Shown here piece after piece: positions 10,859-23,210 of a DNA stretch of 64,000 nucleotides. Origin of the DNA: Ciona savignyi. Its lineage: Eukaryota > Chordata > Ascidiacea > Phlebobranchia > Cionidae. The stretch lies in the NCBI GenBank assembly GCA_000149265.1, contig CH002044.1:1873327-1937326 (forward strand), written 5' to 3'. The notes under the pieces are model-generated. The model saw only the letters and a program-made list of their open reading frames with translations, searched no databases and was not told the DNA's origin. Made by a program: the position numbers and the translations under genes. The stretch's first letter is position 1; each line of letters opens with the position of its first letter.

Positions 10859-13800
10859 TCACATGTACGTCTTAGCTTTTACTAGTTGCCCTTTTACTAT
10901 GACGTCACGCTTGGTTTCCAGCAGCGCGACTTCTTCCCCTTCCTGTGGCCCGTAGTCATAGCAACAACAGGTACACGACGCGAAAGAGCAGCAACCTCTG
11001 TTCTTCTGTCGCCTCGGTCCACAGAGGCAGGCGCACGACCACGCGGTCGCCACTAGAAGCAAACAGACGATGACCAGCCACGCTACTTCCCGCCGACTTA
11101 AGTTGCGCAACGCTTGACCCAAGTTCGCGAACCAGGCTTTGATTTTCTGCCACACGGTAGTGCTAGAGGGTATCGATATGACGTCGAGAGCAGCAGCTCT
11201 GTTTTCTGCCAGCAGCATCTGGCTTTCGCCGGCTGTTAGTACTACGTTAGGAAGATTTTCATCCAAGCTGAATCCACCCTCTCCAAAAGTTCGCGGCACC
11301 AACCGGAAATTACGTTTCCCATTTTGATTTCCGTAAAAACGAGCCGAGATTGGATTGGAATTTTGCACCTGTGGTGGACGTGCGAAGAACCCAATCGTAT
11401 CCTGAACTTTTCCTGCCAAATCTGCTCTGGACCCATCGAATGCGACTTGGAGCGCATTGTCCAATTCATCACCACTTCCAACGTCATTGATGACGTCATC
11501 CAATATGTAATCATAAGCGTAACCAAGTTGGAAGGTGTTAGCGAAGCCCTCTCGATTACGAACAAGTGGAAAGAAAGGGACCATGAAATCATTCGGTCTG
11601 TGGCCCAGCCGAATTCCATCTGTTGAGCCAAAATTTCCTGGGAGACAAAATTATGATAAAATAGGATAATCAGGTTTATATCCGGTGGTGGTAAACGTAT
11701 GGGGGTCGTCATATTATCTTTGCCACAGTGAGGTTGCCCACAGAATATTATCGGAGAGAATTTCCGCTTGTCCACAATCGGGTTATCCAAAATATATTAG
11801 TGTGGTAAATACGTTAAAGACATTACTACAGTTTTTGTCCGACCCATTAATACAGCGGATTCATGTAACTTTTGCTAAGTGGCTTGGCCATGCAAATTAA
11901 CTCAGTAGATTACAGCTGATTTTAACCACGTAGCTTACAGTTGTTGTAACTATGCTGTATCATGTGATCTCACCACGGCGATAAGATCAATCAGTATAAG
12001 CACCCAAAAAAGTTTTTTTTTTCAAAATCAAATACGGCTACCGCTTTTTGTGTATAGATTTGAGTAGAGTTAACCATTTAGCTACCGTCCCACAAAAAAA
12101 ATGTTAGACAAAATGACTAAAGGTTTAATTGCATTTTCTCTTGTGAATGAATTTGAATTAGCAAATCACTTCGCCAGCTTTTCACCGGCCATTCCGTCAC
12201 AAAATCCTAATTCTTACCGCGAAGTGCGCGTTGTCTCAACCAGAGTTCGTATATGCTGTCCACAAAAGCGTGATGCAGCAAAAATATCGGATCGTTTGCT
12301 GACGTTGCAACTTCCGACATCGTCCCGTTCATGAACAGATGTACAGCGTTGTGAAGGTAGCTCATGGAAGGATCTGTAATTATGTGATTCACTTTCATAC
12401 TCAAGGTTTAAATTTTTGCAAATGTAAAAAAATGTTATAGATGTGTAAAAATAATCTAAAAAAATATTGAGGTGAAGGAATACAGGATGTGCTTATAACA
12501 CGATAACCGATTATAAATCTTTAACAGGGATTTCCACGACTACCAGAAAAAAACTAACAAGCTTACTCGTTGTGGTTCAAGCATTTATTAAATTTATAAG
12601 TTGAATATTTATTTTTAATCTGGTTTGACTCACCAGCGTCTCCAGTGGTGGTATCTGCAAACCCTTCGACAAGATTCCTGAAGCTTTGATTGGCTGCCAC
12701 GTCAAAGCTATCTGTGTCGTAAGAATCCGGAATCTTTATGACGTTTTCGACCTCTTGTGAGGTTGGCAACCCGCTGATTTTCTCCGGGTCGTAGTTTCCA
12801 GGGTCGCGTAGCAGAGGACCTTCCGGTTGCCCCGTACATTGGATCCCGGATTCTATGTAAGCGTTACCCTTGGAGCATATGATTTGCCATTTTGAAATCG
12901 GTGACCTAAGATAAATACATTATTTGAATGAGTTGTTTCGGAATCATATAAACAAATAAAACCTTTAAATAATCCCAATATGGTTAGACAGGGCCTGGAT
13001 TAAATACGCAATCTGATAATAACAAGAAATAAACAAAAAGTGGATGTTTGTAACCGCCCCATACAATACACAATAAACACACATACGTAAAAAGCTGTAA
13101 AAAGTAAACGGTAAGAAGATATACTAAGTTTAAAATATCGCGCATATAAATGAAGACGAGCGTAAGGAGCACTAACAAAAGTAAATTTTGTAGAAAGACA
13201 GGGCTGTCAGATAATCAGTGTCGGCCTATATGGATTGCTAATGTTTTATAATTTGTTTTTCACTGAGCCAAGATGCGAACCCATGATGAGCTCGTCACTT
13301 GGACCGTTATTGTATAGTATTCTGTATATGTATCGGTCGCGTTAACCATTTGGACACACGACCGTACAAATGTTTTATAATTTGTTTTTAAATCGACATA
13401 CAAGGTTTGTGCGCCACAGTGATGTCATGGATAATTGACCAAAGCATGCGCTAAGTCTGTTTAAAAGTTGATATACAGATACCCCGGATATTTACCCTAA
13501 GCTGATGAGCGTTGCATTATCCGGGTCGTTATCGCCCATCATGGCGTCGTTACATACATCACAATTAGTATTGTCCCTCCAATCCCAGTACGGGAGGGTA
13601 AAAGTGTCGTCACCAACCACTACGTCACGTAATTCCTTCTCCCATTTGAGCAAGAAGTAGCGATGCCAGGGAAGAAATGCCGGACCCTGAATATCGAGGG
13701 AAATTAATTAAAAAATAAAACATTGTTCCAACCCAGCGGGAATTATAGATTAGATCAGTCGAGTTTGTTTTTTAAATGGTGTTTATAAGATGGACATATA

Positions 13801-15845
13801 TTAGAATGCCGCGTGTTCCCAATCAGGCAAGGGGAGATATTATTATGTTCTTTAGTTTATAACGATCGATTGACTTCTAATGTTGGAAATCGCCCGTTGT
13901 GTGCCATGTACAGTACTGTAATACATTCCCTTGTGCACGTAAGTTGGTTTAAGATTTGAAGGGTATATAAATTAAATTAAGATTACAATTAAATATTCAT
14001 GTTTATCCCCATGAATGAGAAAACAAGGGGTTAACACACGGACAGTCGTCGGATCACCTTGCGCCCACCGTCGGGTTACCGGAGCTATTGCAGTGTTCTT
14101 TGTATGATTTACACGTTCCTTATATTTAGTAGAACCCATTTATCCGCTAGGTTCAGTCAATGTCCGTTAAGTGCTTTGTTCAAGAAAACATTCGACTACA
14201 TAGCGACAAGTTTTCAACCCGCAACCATTCTGCTAAAGGGGAGGCACTAACCCACCAAAATTGTTAATCACTTTCACAACTAAAGGGAAATTTTTCACAG
14301 TCACTGTCGGTCATGAATTAAAAGTCTATCCATATAAGGTTATGCTTTCTGGAGTTTTGGATTAATCCGACTTACCTCGTGCGCATAATCAACGTCAGAC
14401 TCGACTGCAAGCTCGAAATCTTCCTTTAGAAGCTCAATCGCTACTTGAACCCGATTCTCTTCATTTACATTTGTTAGTCTAGAAAATGCAAACAAAATAT
14501 TTCATTTTTTGTGGGACTAGAGATTCGAAACCCAGATGGGATTATCGCTAATTGCGCTTTTAAACAAATGCCGTTTAGGAATCGGTCTAACCATTAGGCC
14601 GCATGAACATTTACAGCTTAATTAGTTTTTTAAGCAATCCATCATTTGTCATAATAAGTCATTACCTGGCCTTGACGTCATCACCCTGAAAAACGAGGTT
14701 GTCACGTGACACGTAAGCGTGCATCCACACGAATAGGTTGTAAACTGAAATGTTTGCAAATTCCGGTGATTCCCCTCGGAGAATTCGATCATATGACGTC
14801 ACCAATATGACATAGTTGTCGCTGATAATGCGTTTTGACTTGTCGAGCACGGAAATGACGTTCTGGGGAATTAAATGAAAATTAGTTTGTATATATTGTC
14901 ACATGAGATAAAATATTTTATTTAGGGGTTTATGGATCAAATAGTAAGTCATTTATAAATTTTCATCTGATTTACGTCAATCTCATTTCTTTCCAACGAA
15001 GTGAAGTTCCTGCGAATTGCCAGGGCGGATTTGACGTCACAGTTTTCCCCTTGGAAGCCAGCTTTGCACGACGAACAGTCGACGTCATCGAAGTTGCCAT
15101 AGCAACTGCAAGCACGATCGTAGAACGCTCTTGGCCAGTACGCTCGGTCGTCCAGAAGTAGTTCCAACGTCTGAAAAATATATTTAGTGAGAATCGCAAT
15201 GGCAGATATTACAACGTGGAGGATTGGATAGTATATACACGTTGTTTCCCCGACATTGAATTGTAAAACACTGAGGGTTTACAGCACGGGCAATCAAAAG
15301 CTCCTTTCGGCCCGTTGTCCTGTTATGACTGCTATTACAATGTGTATCCATTAGGATGAAAAAGCTGGTCACAAATAAGCTAACCGCCCAGACCAAAATT
15401 GTATTTCACGCGGACGTTTTGGTTCAATGAAGTAATATTTTACAATGTTGGCTACTCCCTTTTTTTACTTCACATAACGAATTGAAGTTCTATGCTGACC
15501 ACCGTTGTATAACCTAATATATTGATAATACGGACAAATGGTATTAGGTTCAAAAATGAAAGGAAACACAGCAGTTTTTTTGCATTTCTAAATAGCAGGA
15601 GTAACCATTTATATCAATACGAAGGGTCAATTATTATTCTTTACCTCATTGACTGTGATATCGATGGTAGGTGCGATGATTTCTGCGCAAATTCCTCTGT
15701 TTGACATTTCGCCACATTTCGTCCCGTCTGTGTGAGTTGGACAACACTCCCTTGCTTCCAGTGATGCCTTATCTGTGCACCTCCTTGGAAACTGGGCTGA
15801 AACTCCGACTAAGAGAAAACAAACTGGTAACACTGTCCTGAACAT
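10859..15845 (-). CDS. TYR: Tyrosinase, complete 8-exon gene
   Basis: Copper monooxygenase that starts melanin synthesis (tyrosine to DOPA and dopaquinone) in melanosomes. Minus-strand coding exons: 15845-15645, 15170-14976, 14862-14666, 14478-14376, 13686-13496, 12905-12634, 12391-12218, 11637-10859; all phases agree, giving 703 residues. The order is a signal peptide (ends near VSAQFPRRC), the Cys-rich domain ([25 protein letters not shown]), the CuA site ([27 protein letters not shown]), [15 protein letters not shown], and the CuB site ([28 protein letters not shown]). YWDWRD and the CuB wording match TYR rather than TYRP1/DCT, which have YWNF. About 130 luminal residues not expected in vertebrate TYR precede the membrane segment ([14 protein letters not shown]). 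The tail is Cys-rich and contains EEVALL, an acidic dileucine sorting motif. AATAAA lies at 10733-10728. In ascidian larvae this gene family marks sensory pigment cells. Confidence 0.95.
13994..14256 (-). repeat. tRNA-derived SINE, minus, in a tyrosinase intron
   Basis: Diverged copy of the family best seen at 38283-38574, lying between exons 4 and 5 of tyrosinase. The conserved body (GTTTATCCCC..., TAGAACCCATTTATCCGC) is clear. The tRNA-like head at 14180-14256 is mutated. Confidence 0.75.
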
Positions 15846-15884
15846 GGTGAAGTTGAAATGTGTTCCATGGTAGTGAGACGTCGG

Positions 15885-15890
15885 TTTATA
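15885..15890 (-). promoter_or_regulatory. TATA box of the tyrosinase gene
   Basis: TATAAA read on the minus strand, 40 bp upstream of the start codon at 15845, within TTTATAAACC. This implies a very short 5' UTR. Confidence 0.5.
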
Positions 15891-15944
15891 AAGGCCGACT
15901 CTACTACTTTCTGATCACGCGGGGAGCTATTAAAGTCACATTGC

Positions 15945-16039
15945 GATTAACTTAATGAAACTTGTGGAGGGATATAGCGATTAAGGAAACAGCAATAAAT
16001 GAATGTCCCAAATGCGAGGTAATTTCCATGATTTAATCC
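15945..16039. promoter_or_regulatory. Three GATTA/TAATCC (Otx-type) sites upstream of tyrosinase
   Basis: GATTA occurs at 15945-15949 and 15979-15983, and TAATCC (GGATTA on the other strand) at 16034-16039, which is 100-195 bp upstream of the start codon. Otx proteins bind this core, and Otx input into ascidian tyrosinase-family promoters is established. That these particular copies are used is inferred from position. Confidence 0.4.
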
Positions 16040-16565
16040 ACAAGGCCTATTTCGGCATGTAGAAGGCTATTGATTGGCACTTGAAGCAGTCTAAAGGCCC
16101 GTTTTCAGGGCAGTTCTTTGGTGAAAATGCGTCTAGTATTGTTTACTGGGAATTGAGGTGTATTCTTAGCAGTGGGTCGCTACAACTTCCGATTGGACAT
16201 GGCGACATTGAAAAATGACCTTTGTACAAACTAACCATGAACAGGTTACTTTGTGAAATAGTTAGCATTTGGTGAAGACATTTTTTCGGTCCGCCTCAAC
16301 ACAAGAATATAGATAATATCTTATATACTTATAAAGCGTCACACTACTCAAAATGTAAAACTATTTAAAAACAACTTTAAACTTTGAATAATGAACCTTA
16401 CACCTATATTATACACTAGTTAAGTTGACACAAAACAAATCAAACTTTACAGTTGTTTCAACGCGGTGGGCTGCAAAGGTAAACTTTTTCATTCATTTTT
16501 TTGATATTTATTAAAATTTGTTACTCTTTACGAGCATTGGTTCGATTAGTCAGTCCTGAACACGA

Positions 16566-16830
16566 TGTAGGCCTAACGACTAAAAAAAGATTAAAATGCC
16601 GCCAACCGGTAGTTTACCAGGGCCCATTTCAAGGCACTTTATAGCGAATATAGCATAAACCCAGAAGAATGATGGGTTCTACCAAATTAAGGGAACGTCT
16701 TAATCACACACATTATACATACGCTACGGTAACCCGACAATGGGCGCGAAGAAATCTGGCGATTGCCCTTGTGTTAACGCCCCTTGCATTTCCCATCCAC
16801 GCGAATAAACATAAATATTCTATCCTATCC
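16566..16830 (+). repeat. tRNA-derived SINE, old diverged copy
   Basis: The body (GATGGGTTCTACCAAATTAA, then GTAACCCGACAATGGGCGCG) and the terminal TATCCTATCC match the family. The tRNA-like head is heavily mutated. Confidence 0.7.
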
Positions 16831-17339
16831 ATCGTGCGTTGTGTATTATTTTGAAGGTTCTTTAGTTTATGGCGCAACGCCTACGCTATTATCGATTAAG
16901 TTATGACTAATTTTGTTATGGCAACTTAATTTGAATACATTTGACTGTCTCGATAAATAATAATTAGCCCATCCATACTCCAACATCAGTCCTCCAACAG
17001 TGCATACAAATGTGTGTTTTTTGTTTAAATTACGGGATATCCGCTGTATTAGTTTAAAGCGTAAATCGGATAACGCAAAGCGGCGTGATCACAAAGCAAT
17101 CGTCGGATTATCTTGAGTTCACCGTCAAGTTGCAGGGAAAAAAGGGATCCCTGCTGTTTTGGTTTACCCAACTAAACATTCGGATTTGGGAAAAGCTTGC
17201 TAGTGCCTAACCTACGTAAAAATAGTGGCTGGCAAGGATGCAACCACCTTTTGATAACGGCCGACGCTCGAACTTTTAACTGATTGTGCTAATCAGCGAG
17301 ACAAGCACATTCATTGAACCTCATCGAACTTTACAATTA

Positions 17340-17600
17340 AAACCTCTATGCGTGGCAGAATATGACGAGTGGTAGCCTCCCATTGGTCATTTTTTAAACG
17401 AGTATTTTGCTCAGTAACAATGGAGTGTTTTGAGTTTAGGTTGCATATCCAAGCTTCAATTTTAAATTGTGAAACTATATAAGATTTACCATGTCAGGAT
17501 TTTGAGTGACAGTTGTTTTTGTAAGGTCAGTTTGCATTAGAGAGATAGGGAGAATAATTAGTTGAACGCCTTTTATACGTATATCGCGCTTGACCGTCGG
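17340..17600 (+). repeat. Dispersed repeat, also at 52875-53290 and 58555-58970
   Basis: Shares GACGAGTGGTAGCCTCCC, TTTTGAGTTTAGGTTGCA, GATTTTGAGTGAC and AGAATAATTAGTT in the same order with the tails of the two channel-gene copies. It is a family member outside that duplication. No coding potential or terminal repeats are evident. Confidence 0.65.
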
Positions 17601-19285
17601 CCCTAAAGTTGTTGGATAGAAAATTCGCTAGCTTGTCAGCTGCCTCATCGGGCAAGGCAGTTACCCGCAACTTATGAAGTAATGGGTTGAACATAGGTAA
17701 AGAAATAGCTAAACCGTATTAAACACATTTTAATATCCGAAGACGGCCACGAGCCGATTGACCTATACCTCCCCACGTTTAGAAAACCAACCTTCTTCCG
17801 TGCAGACTTCACACATTTCACATGCTATTGCCCCTCTTGTTTACATGCTTTTCTTCAGACAAAACAGTTTTAAATTGGGATAAATTTATAAAATACCACA
17901 CCAAGTTTTCTTTATTGCTATTTTACCTTGCCCCATCATAATGACTATCATCTTAGTACACGATCTACAGACACAACACCAATAATTTTCATATATGGTT
18001 TATTTAAGGTGGACAAACCTCACAAAAAAACTTTATTAAAACACGCACAGCACTAAAGATGTAGTTCTTGTAAGAGAATACGTGTTGTAGTGAAGCATTG
18101 AAGCCATACAATTCACAATGGATAAAATATCTCGCAAGTAAAATTGATTGGTCAAACGCATTACGAAAGGCAGTATTAATTTAAATATGTTGATTGTTTT
18201 ATAATGTATGCCATGTTAACATAATATTGGATTGAATTTACCGATTACGTTAGAAAAAAAACAAGAATATAACGAAAAGTAAGAGATACGGCAACTCGAC
18301 TGCAGAGAAAAGTTCAGTCGACGGTGGTTATAACCACTCATTTACGACGGAAAAATCGCAGTCCTTACACAAGAAGTTTTGAAATGTCCCAAAGCGAGAA
18401 TTGTTAACATACAGCTTAATACCCGCCCAAAAATTGACAAGCACACCCAACAACGTAAACATATATATATACTAATGGCTGTTTGTGTACCAACATCTTT
18501 TTAGTGACGGTATTTATTGCGTTTGATTTAAATATATGAACATGACCACCAGACTAATGGAACTACGTGAAATAATATGCAAAAAAGCGGGGAAAAGTCT
18601 GGCATTTGTACGCAATACGTAAGGACCATGATCCTGCAAATCCAAATACAATGAATGCAATTGTACTTTTGTGCATACATACGCATAAAATTTTTGTTTT
18701 TCCAAGATTGCACTCATCATGGTGAAGTGTGCGGCTTGATTTTTAGTTTAAACTAATTAATCAGAATAATATTATGTATTAAATTTTCCAAGGGTGCAAG
18801 TTTAGTAGCAAGGCACATCTAAAATATGCACCCCGGACATTCCGACTATGCTTGTGTATAATGTGATACAGGTAAATATTTCAAAAAATTTAAACAAAAG
18901 ACAAAATTATCAGATCGAAGAGTCAAAAATTATAAAAAAAATTGTACTTTTTTTAAATAAAAAAATATGTAGTAGAGGCCTAAGATGTTAACCTTGTGGC
19001 AAAACAGTGCATAGAGCATTATAACGTTATTATTAATAATGGAATTGGGTTACAATTTAGAACATTATAATGTTAAGATTTCCACTGCCGTAATGTTTTT
19101 CTACAAAATGGGATTCATGATTTTGTTATGTTACCAGGATTACCAAAGTATTTTTTGTAATAGGTAATACATATCTTTTAATTGAAAAGAGTAGCAAAAA
19201 CCAACCAAACAACGTTTGAGCTCAATATAAAAGTACAACTTTGATTTTACATCTTTTGCTCGGGACTAGTAAAGATTTTTTGCAA

Positions 19286-22200
19286 TCAATAGTTGACCAC
19301 GTTTTTCACTGCCTGAAGACACCTCCATTTATCCGGCATGAAGAACGGCTCCAGCACATGTGGAAAGGGGGTGTCATATCCACATATCCTCTCAACTGGG
19401 GCCTCAAGGTTTAAGAAACATTCTTTCTGCAATGTTACAAATAAATTGTTACAGTTTACACATTGCATCTGTTAGAAACTTTTAACAAAATTGCCATGAT
19501 CTAAAAGATTCATCTGAATGTTAGAAAAATACTCATTTTTTACTCTCCGGGACAACCATAATATTCTAACATATATTTTATAATTCGATAACCAATCAAA
19601 TTTTTATAATAGGAGTGCTATACGAGTCTGAGCCATAAATCTGTTCTTGTATCCATTCTGTCTCAGCACTAGTCTGGTAATACAAGAAATATTAAAACCC
19701 CCATTTTTATATGCTACTTGCCACACAAGCAGAAATTAAAGGTTAAATTCCACATCACCTGAATAGTGGCTGCCACCTCCCCTGCAAACCCCCCAGTGAT
19801 CGGTGATTCATGACTCACCACCACCCTTCCCGTCTTCGCCACCGACTGGAATCATAGAAATATCATTTAAATAAAAGTAATATTACATACACCATTATTT
19901 TACTTTAAAATGTTATTTTTTAACTCTTCGAAGAGTAACAAATTAAATTATACCAGCAAAAGAAGGCAAAGCACTGTCATTAAAAAGAAAATTATAAATA
20001 ATAAATTTGAAGGATGTGGTCATTTATATATATTTATTAAATAGCATTTATATCAATACTCTGCATTGTTGCGCAAGGCATCTGCATTACAACAGTGATT
20101 TTTAAGTCTTCTGTGATTGGCAACAGTCAGAAAGTAAGTTTTAGTTGAGAATACCCACATCCACATACATACTGGTTACGACGAAAACAACTAGGTTACA
20201 ACATTTGTTAACTTGTTCGTTAAACAAGGACACAACTAAATAACATAGTGGCTGGTTATCCCACAAACATCAGCTGATGGCTTGGTACAAACTACAATCA
20301 ACGAAGCAGTTACCGAACAAACAGTGTCCACATCCCATGGAAGAATGGTCACCATATCAATCACTTCACACGATATGCCTTCCACTGCAGCAAGTTCAGC
20401 TACTTCTTTCAACACGTGAACCTGGGAAAATAGTTTATTAAAACATACTTATAAAAGGTTAATATAATTTGTTTTGAATCATCATTATCAATTTTTGTAG
20501 TGTTTAATTGTCTTTTCTTTTTTCTAAATAGGTTATATTAGATTTAATAATAAAAGGTTGAAAAATGTCAAGGTTACTATAAAATGTAAATTTAGACAAA
20601 GCCAAAAAGACTTGGGTTAAATATGTGCTGTCTGTTAGTAATCACCTGAACAGCAAGCTGCAAACAAATATAATATATAGTCTGATATACCCAGGGGTCA
20701 ATACAAGTATACCTGTGTGCCATAACCAATCAATGTCACATCGGTTCCTTTCCTTAAAACCTCAGCTTTAGAGAGGGGGAGGGTGTAATCTCCAACCGGC
20801 ACCTCTTCCTCTGTGGAAAGTTGACACAGATTATACAAAGTAATATAAAGGAATGGTAGATTACACCAGATAGATTTCAAGAGGTATGGTTTTACCCTAC
20901 GAAGAGAAATGTTAATGGAAACCAAGAAATAGTGAGAGATGGTAAATGAATCCTGATTAGTGGTCACTACAAAAGCCCCTCTCTCCCCTAGGACACATCC
21001 ACACCACATACCTGCAGATCTGTACAAGATCTTCGGTTCTAAGAATACGCAAGGATTGTCATCGCGTATACAGGACAATAGCAATCCCTTGGCTTGGATT
21101 GGACTTCTGCAAATTTTGGAACAAGATTAAAGCACTGTGCTATATAATCACACATTTTTGCAAGGTAACAATTGGTAAAAGATAAGTGTTTTAGGTGCCT
21201 GCAAGCTGTTTTGAAGCAACAGAAAATAAATCCAATTATGTTTTTTTTTAATACAAACGGTACCTAATTCTCAGGGGCATCAATAAAGCATGATCATATC
21301 CCAAATAGTTTCAAAATTTCGTTTGCAGTACATCATTTATAAAAATGACAGATTAGCAAACCTACCAACCTTGGTATTACAACTTTTAAGCCAGCGGTGT
21401 GAGCAAAGTACGCCTCTGGGGTTTGAGAGTGGTAGAGAGCCCCATGACCCACAGCCCCACATGGGGTACGAACTGTTAGTTTTCCGCATTCAAACAACCC
21501 CCCTGATCGGTATCTGTACTTGGCCGCTTCGTTTACAAGCTGAAATTGAGTGGCGTTCAGAACAAAATAAATATGCCTGTTAAGTTGACTGCCTTTATTA
21601 AGAATATTGACCTATCCATTCCAAGACCCATACTGAAATCTCAAATAATATGTACAAGTCTTAGAATAGATAGCTCAATAATCGTAGTATAAAATAAAAG
21701 TTCCAAGTTGTTAAAATGTACTAGTAATGTAAAATATTTTTCTATTTTTTTTTATTTGTTCCGATCCACATATAAACAAACAAGTCAACAAACCTGGTCG
21801 AATGCTGGGAAAATGTAATCTGCAAATTGGATCTCAGCAACTGCGGTGGAACCAGCCACAGCAGCCCCGATGCCGAAACCCACGATGCCCTGCTCACAAA
21901 GTGGGGTGTTAAACACCCGATCGCTGCCGTATTTCTCGCGCAATCCCACTGTGCACCTGAACACCCCACCGAATGCAACATCCTCACCTTTTAACAAATG
22001 AGAATAGGTTTGAGTTCAAATATATATCCAATGAGTGAAAAACGCATGGGGAATTATTGCATTATTAATGAAATAGCATTATTACAGCAAACACTTTTTC
22101 TTACTATATAAACTAAAATCTTAAAATTAATCTAACACTAAAACAGCATTAAACTGAGATTCTTACCAAATATAATTGTCGTTGGGTCAGACTGAAGACT

Positions 22201-22662
22201 GATATCCATTGCATTGGTCAGTGCTTGCAAGAAATTCATCTTCTCAGTCGGACCTGAGTGGAATTAACATTTAAGTTGAATAAAATAAGTATGCACATTA
22301 TAACCTTGTTAATAATTCCAATTAATGACTAGAGTCATATATGTTAATATAGGTATATGTTAATATAGTTTCAATTAATGTTTAGAGTCATAACAACACT
22401 GTGGTGTTTAATAACAGTAAACTGACCACATGGATTTGTTCAGAAATTTTAACAATTCAGGGATATGGGATAAAATAAACTTACAACCTGATGGTTTTAA
22501 GCTGTCTCACAAAACTCACCCACCGACATTACTTGGCGGGCTGTCAGGTTCGAACTTGAAGTGGATCAATCTCTTAGCCAAAGAGTTTGCCTTTATGTTT
22601 GACAAAATATTTTTTCGCATGGACTGGGAATGCCTAAAAGCGTTTCTACAAATCGACGCCAT
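19286..22662 (-). CDS. BCKDHB: Branched-chain 2-oxoacid dehydrogenase E1 beta subunit, complete
   Basis: Beta subunit of the thiamine-diphosphate E1 component of the mitochondrial complex that decarboxylates keto acids of Leu, Ile and Val. Minus-strand exons: 22662-22524, 22253-22167, 21987-21794, 21539-21370, 21106-21012, 20810-20713, 20421-20314, 19845-19759, 19426-19286; all phases match, giving 372 residues against about 390 in mammals. The start [13 protein letters not shown] is Arg-rich and hydroxylated with no acidic residue, as in a mitochondrial presequence. Family hallmarks in order: [108 protein letters not shown] and [10 protein letters not shown]. The Cys and Tyr positions identify BCKDHB rather than PDHB. 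It lies just downstream of ATP5MG on the same strand. Confidence 0.97.
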
Positions 22663-22689
22663 TGCTAAATATTTCCGTTCACTAATGGC

Positions 22690-22715
22690 TCTAAGGAATA
22701 AACCACATTTTTAAT
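22690..22715 (-). promoter_or_regulatory. ATTAAA followed by a pyrimidine-rich acceptor between ATP5MG and BCKDHB
   Basis: On the minus strand ATTAAA (22715-22710) is followed about 18 bases later by TTTATTCCTTAG, ending in AG at 22692-22691, then 28 bases to the BCKDHB ATG. A poly(A) signal abutting a 3' splice site is the arrangement of spliced-leader operons in Ciona. Operon use is inferred. Confidence 0.35.
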
Positions 22716-22910
22716 TAAAACACAAGTAGAATTTTTGTAATTTGCAAAATTTTCAGAATAATATTGGAACTTCAAATCGGTTGACTGGTTGTATTATTAG
22801 CACAAAAAGCGTAAAAAATACCAGTTGTAAATCAATACTAAGAATTTTGATGAAATGTTGTATATAAACTCTTAAAGTTCTATAGGCTATTGTTCAAAAT
22901 TTTAAATTCT

Positions 22911-23210
22911 TTAAACTTTGTATCCGATGAGACTTTTCCGTCCAATAATTTCTCCGACAAAGAACCACATGCAGACTTCGGTGAAGACGAGAGTATTCTG
23001 CCATGCTTGCCGCACTGTCAGATTCATCGCTTTGCCGCTTGTGATGTTTGCAAATGATTTGCTTGCGATTCCAACTGACTCTCCGATCTCGCCAGGTGTC
23101 GGTGGTCGCAGCTCCACCTTGGCGAACTTGAAGAAAGTTTGAAGGCGAGGGGTGGTGTAAGCGATACCGGCTTTTGTCCAAACGGGAATCTTGGCAATTA
23201 ATTTTGACAT
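22911..23210 (-). CDS. ATP5MG: ATP synthase membrane subunit g
   Basis: Small subunit of the mitochondrial F1Fo ATP synthase membrane sector, involved in dimer formation. The intact frame has 99 residues, against 103 in mammals. It aligns along its whole length: TTPRLQTFFKFAKVELRPPTP, the conserved middle, LTVRQAWQN, then TEVCMWFFVGEIIGRK and the ending LIGYKV. There is one membrane segment near the C-terminus. The start MSKLIAKIPVW is at the expected place. A minus-strand acceptor TTGTAG (23228-23227) 16 bases before the ATG and a donor CAG/GTATGTG (23417) suggest a non-coding first exon. It is head-to-head with SOD2. Confidence 0.95.
   Translation of the reverse strand: MSKLIAKIPVWTKAGIAYTTPRLQTFFKFAKVELRPPTPGEIGESVGIASKSFANITSGKAMNLTVRQAWQNTLVFTEVCMWFFVGEIIGRKSLIGYKV

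Larger units (their letters stand above)
15900..19285. other. Intergenic between TYR and BCKDHB
   Basis: Beyond the tyrosinase promoter sites I find no gene. It holds a diverged SINE (16566-16830), a dispersed repeat (17340-17600) with a short SINE piece after it (about 17615-17700), and AT-rich filler. The short open frames at 18514-18720 have no coding signs. Confidence 0.5.
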
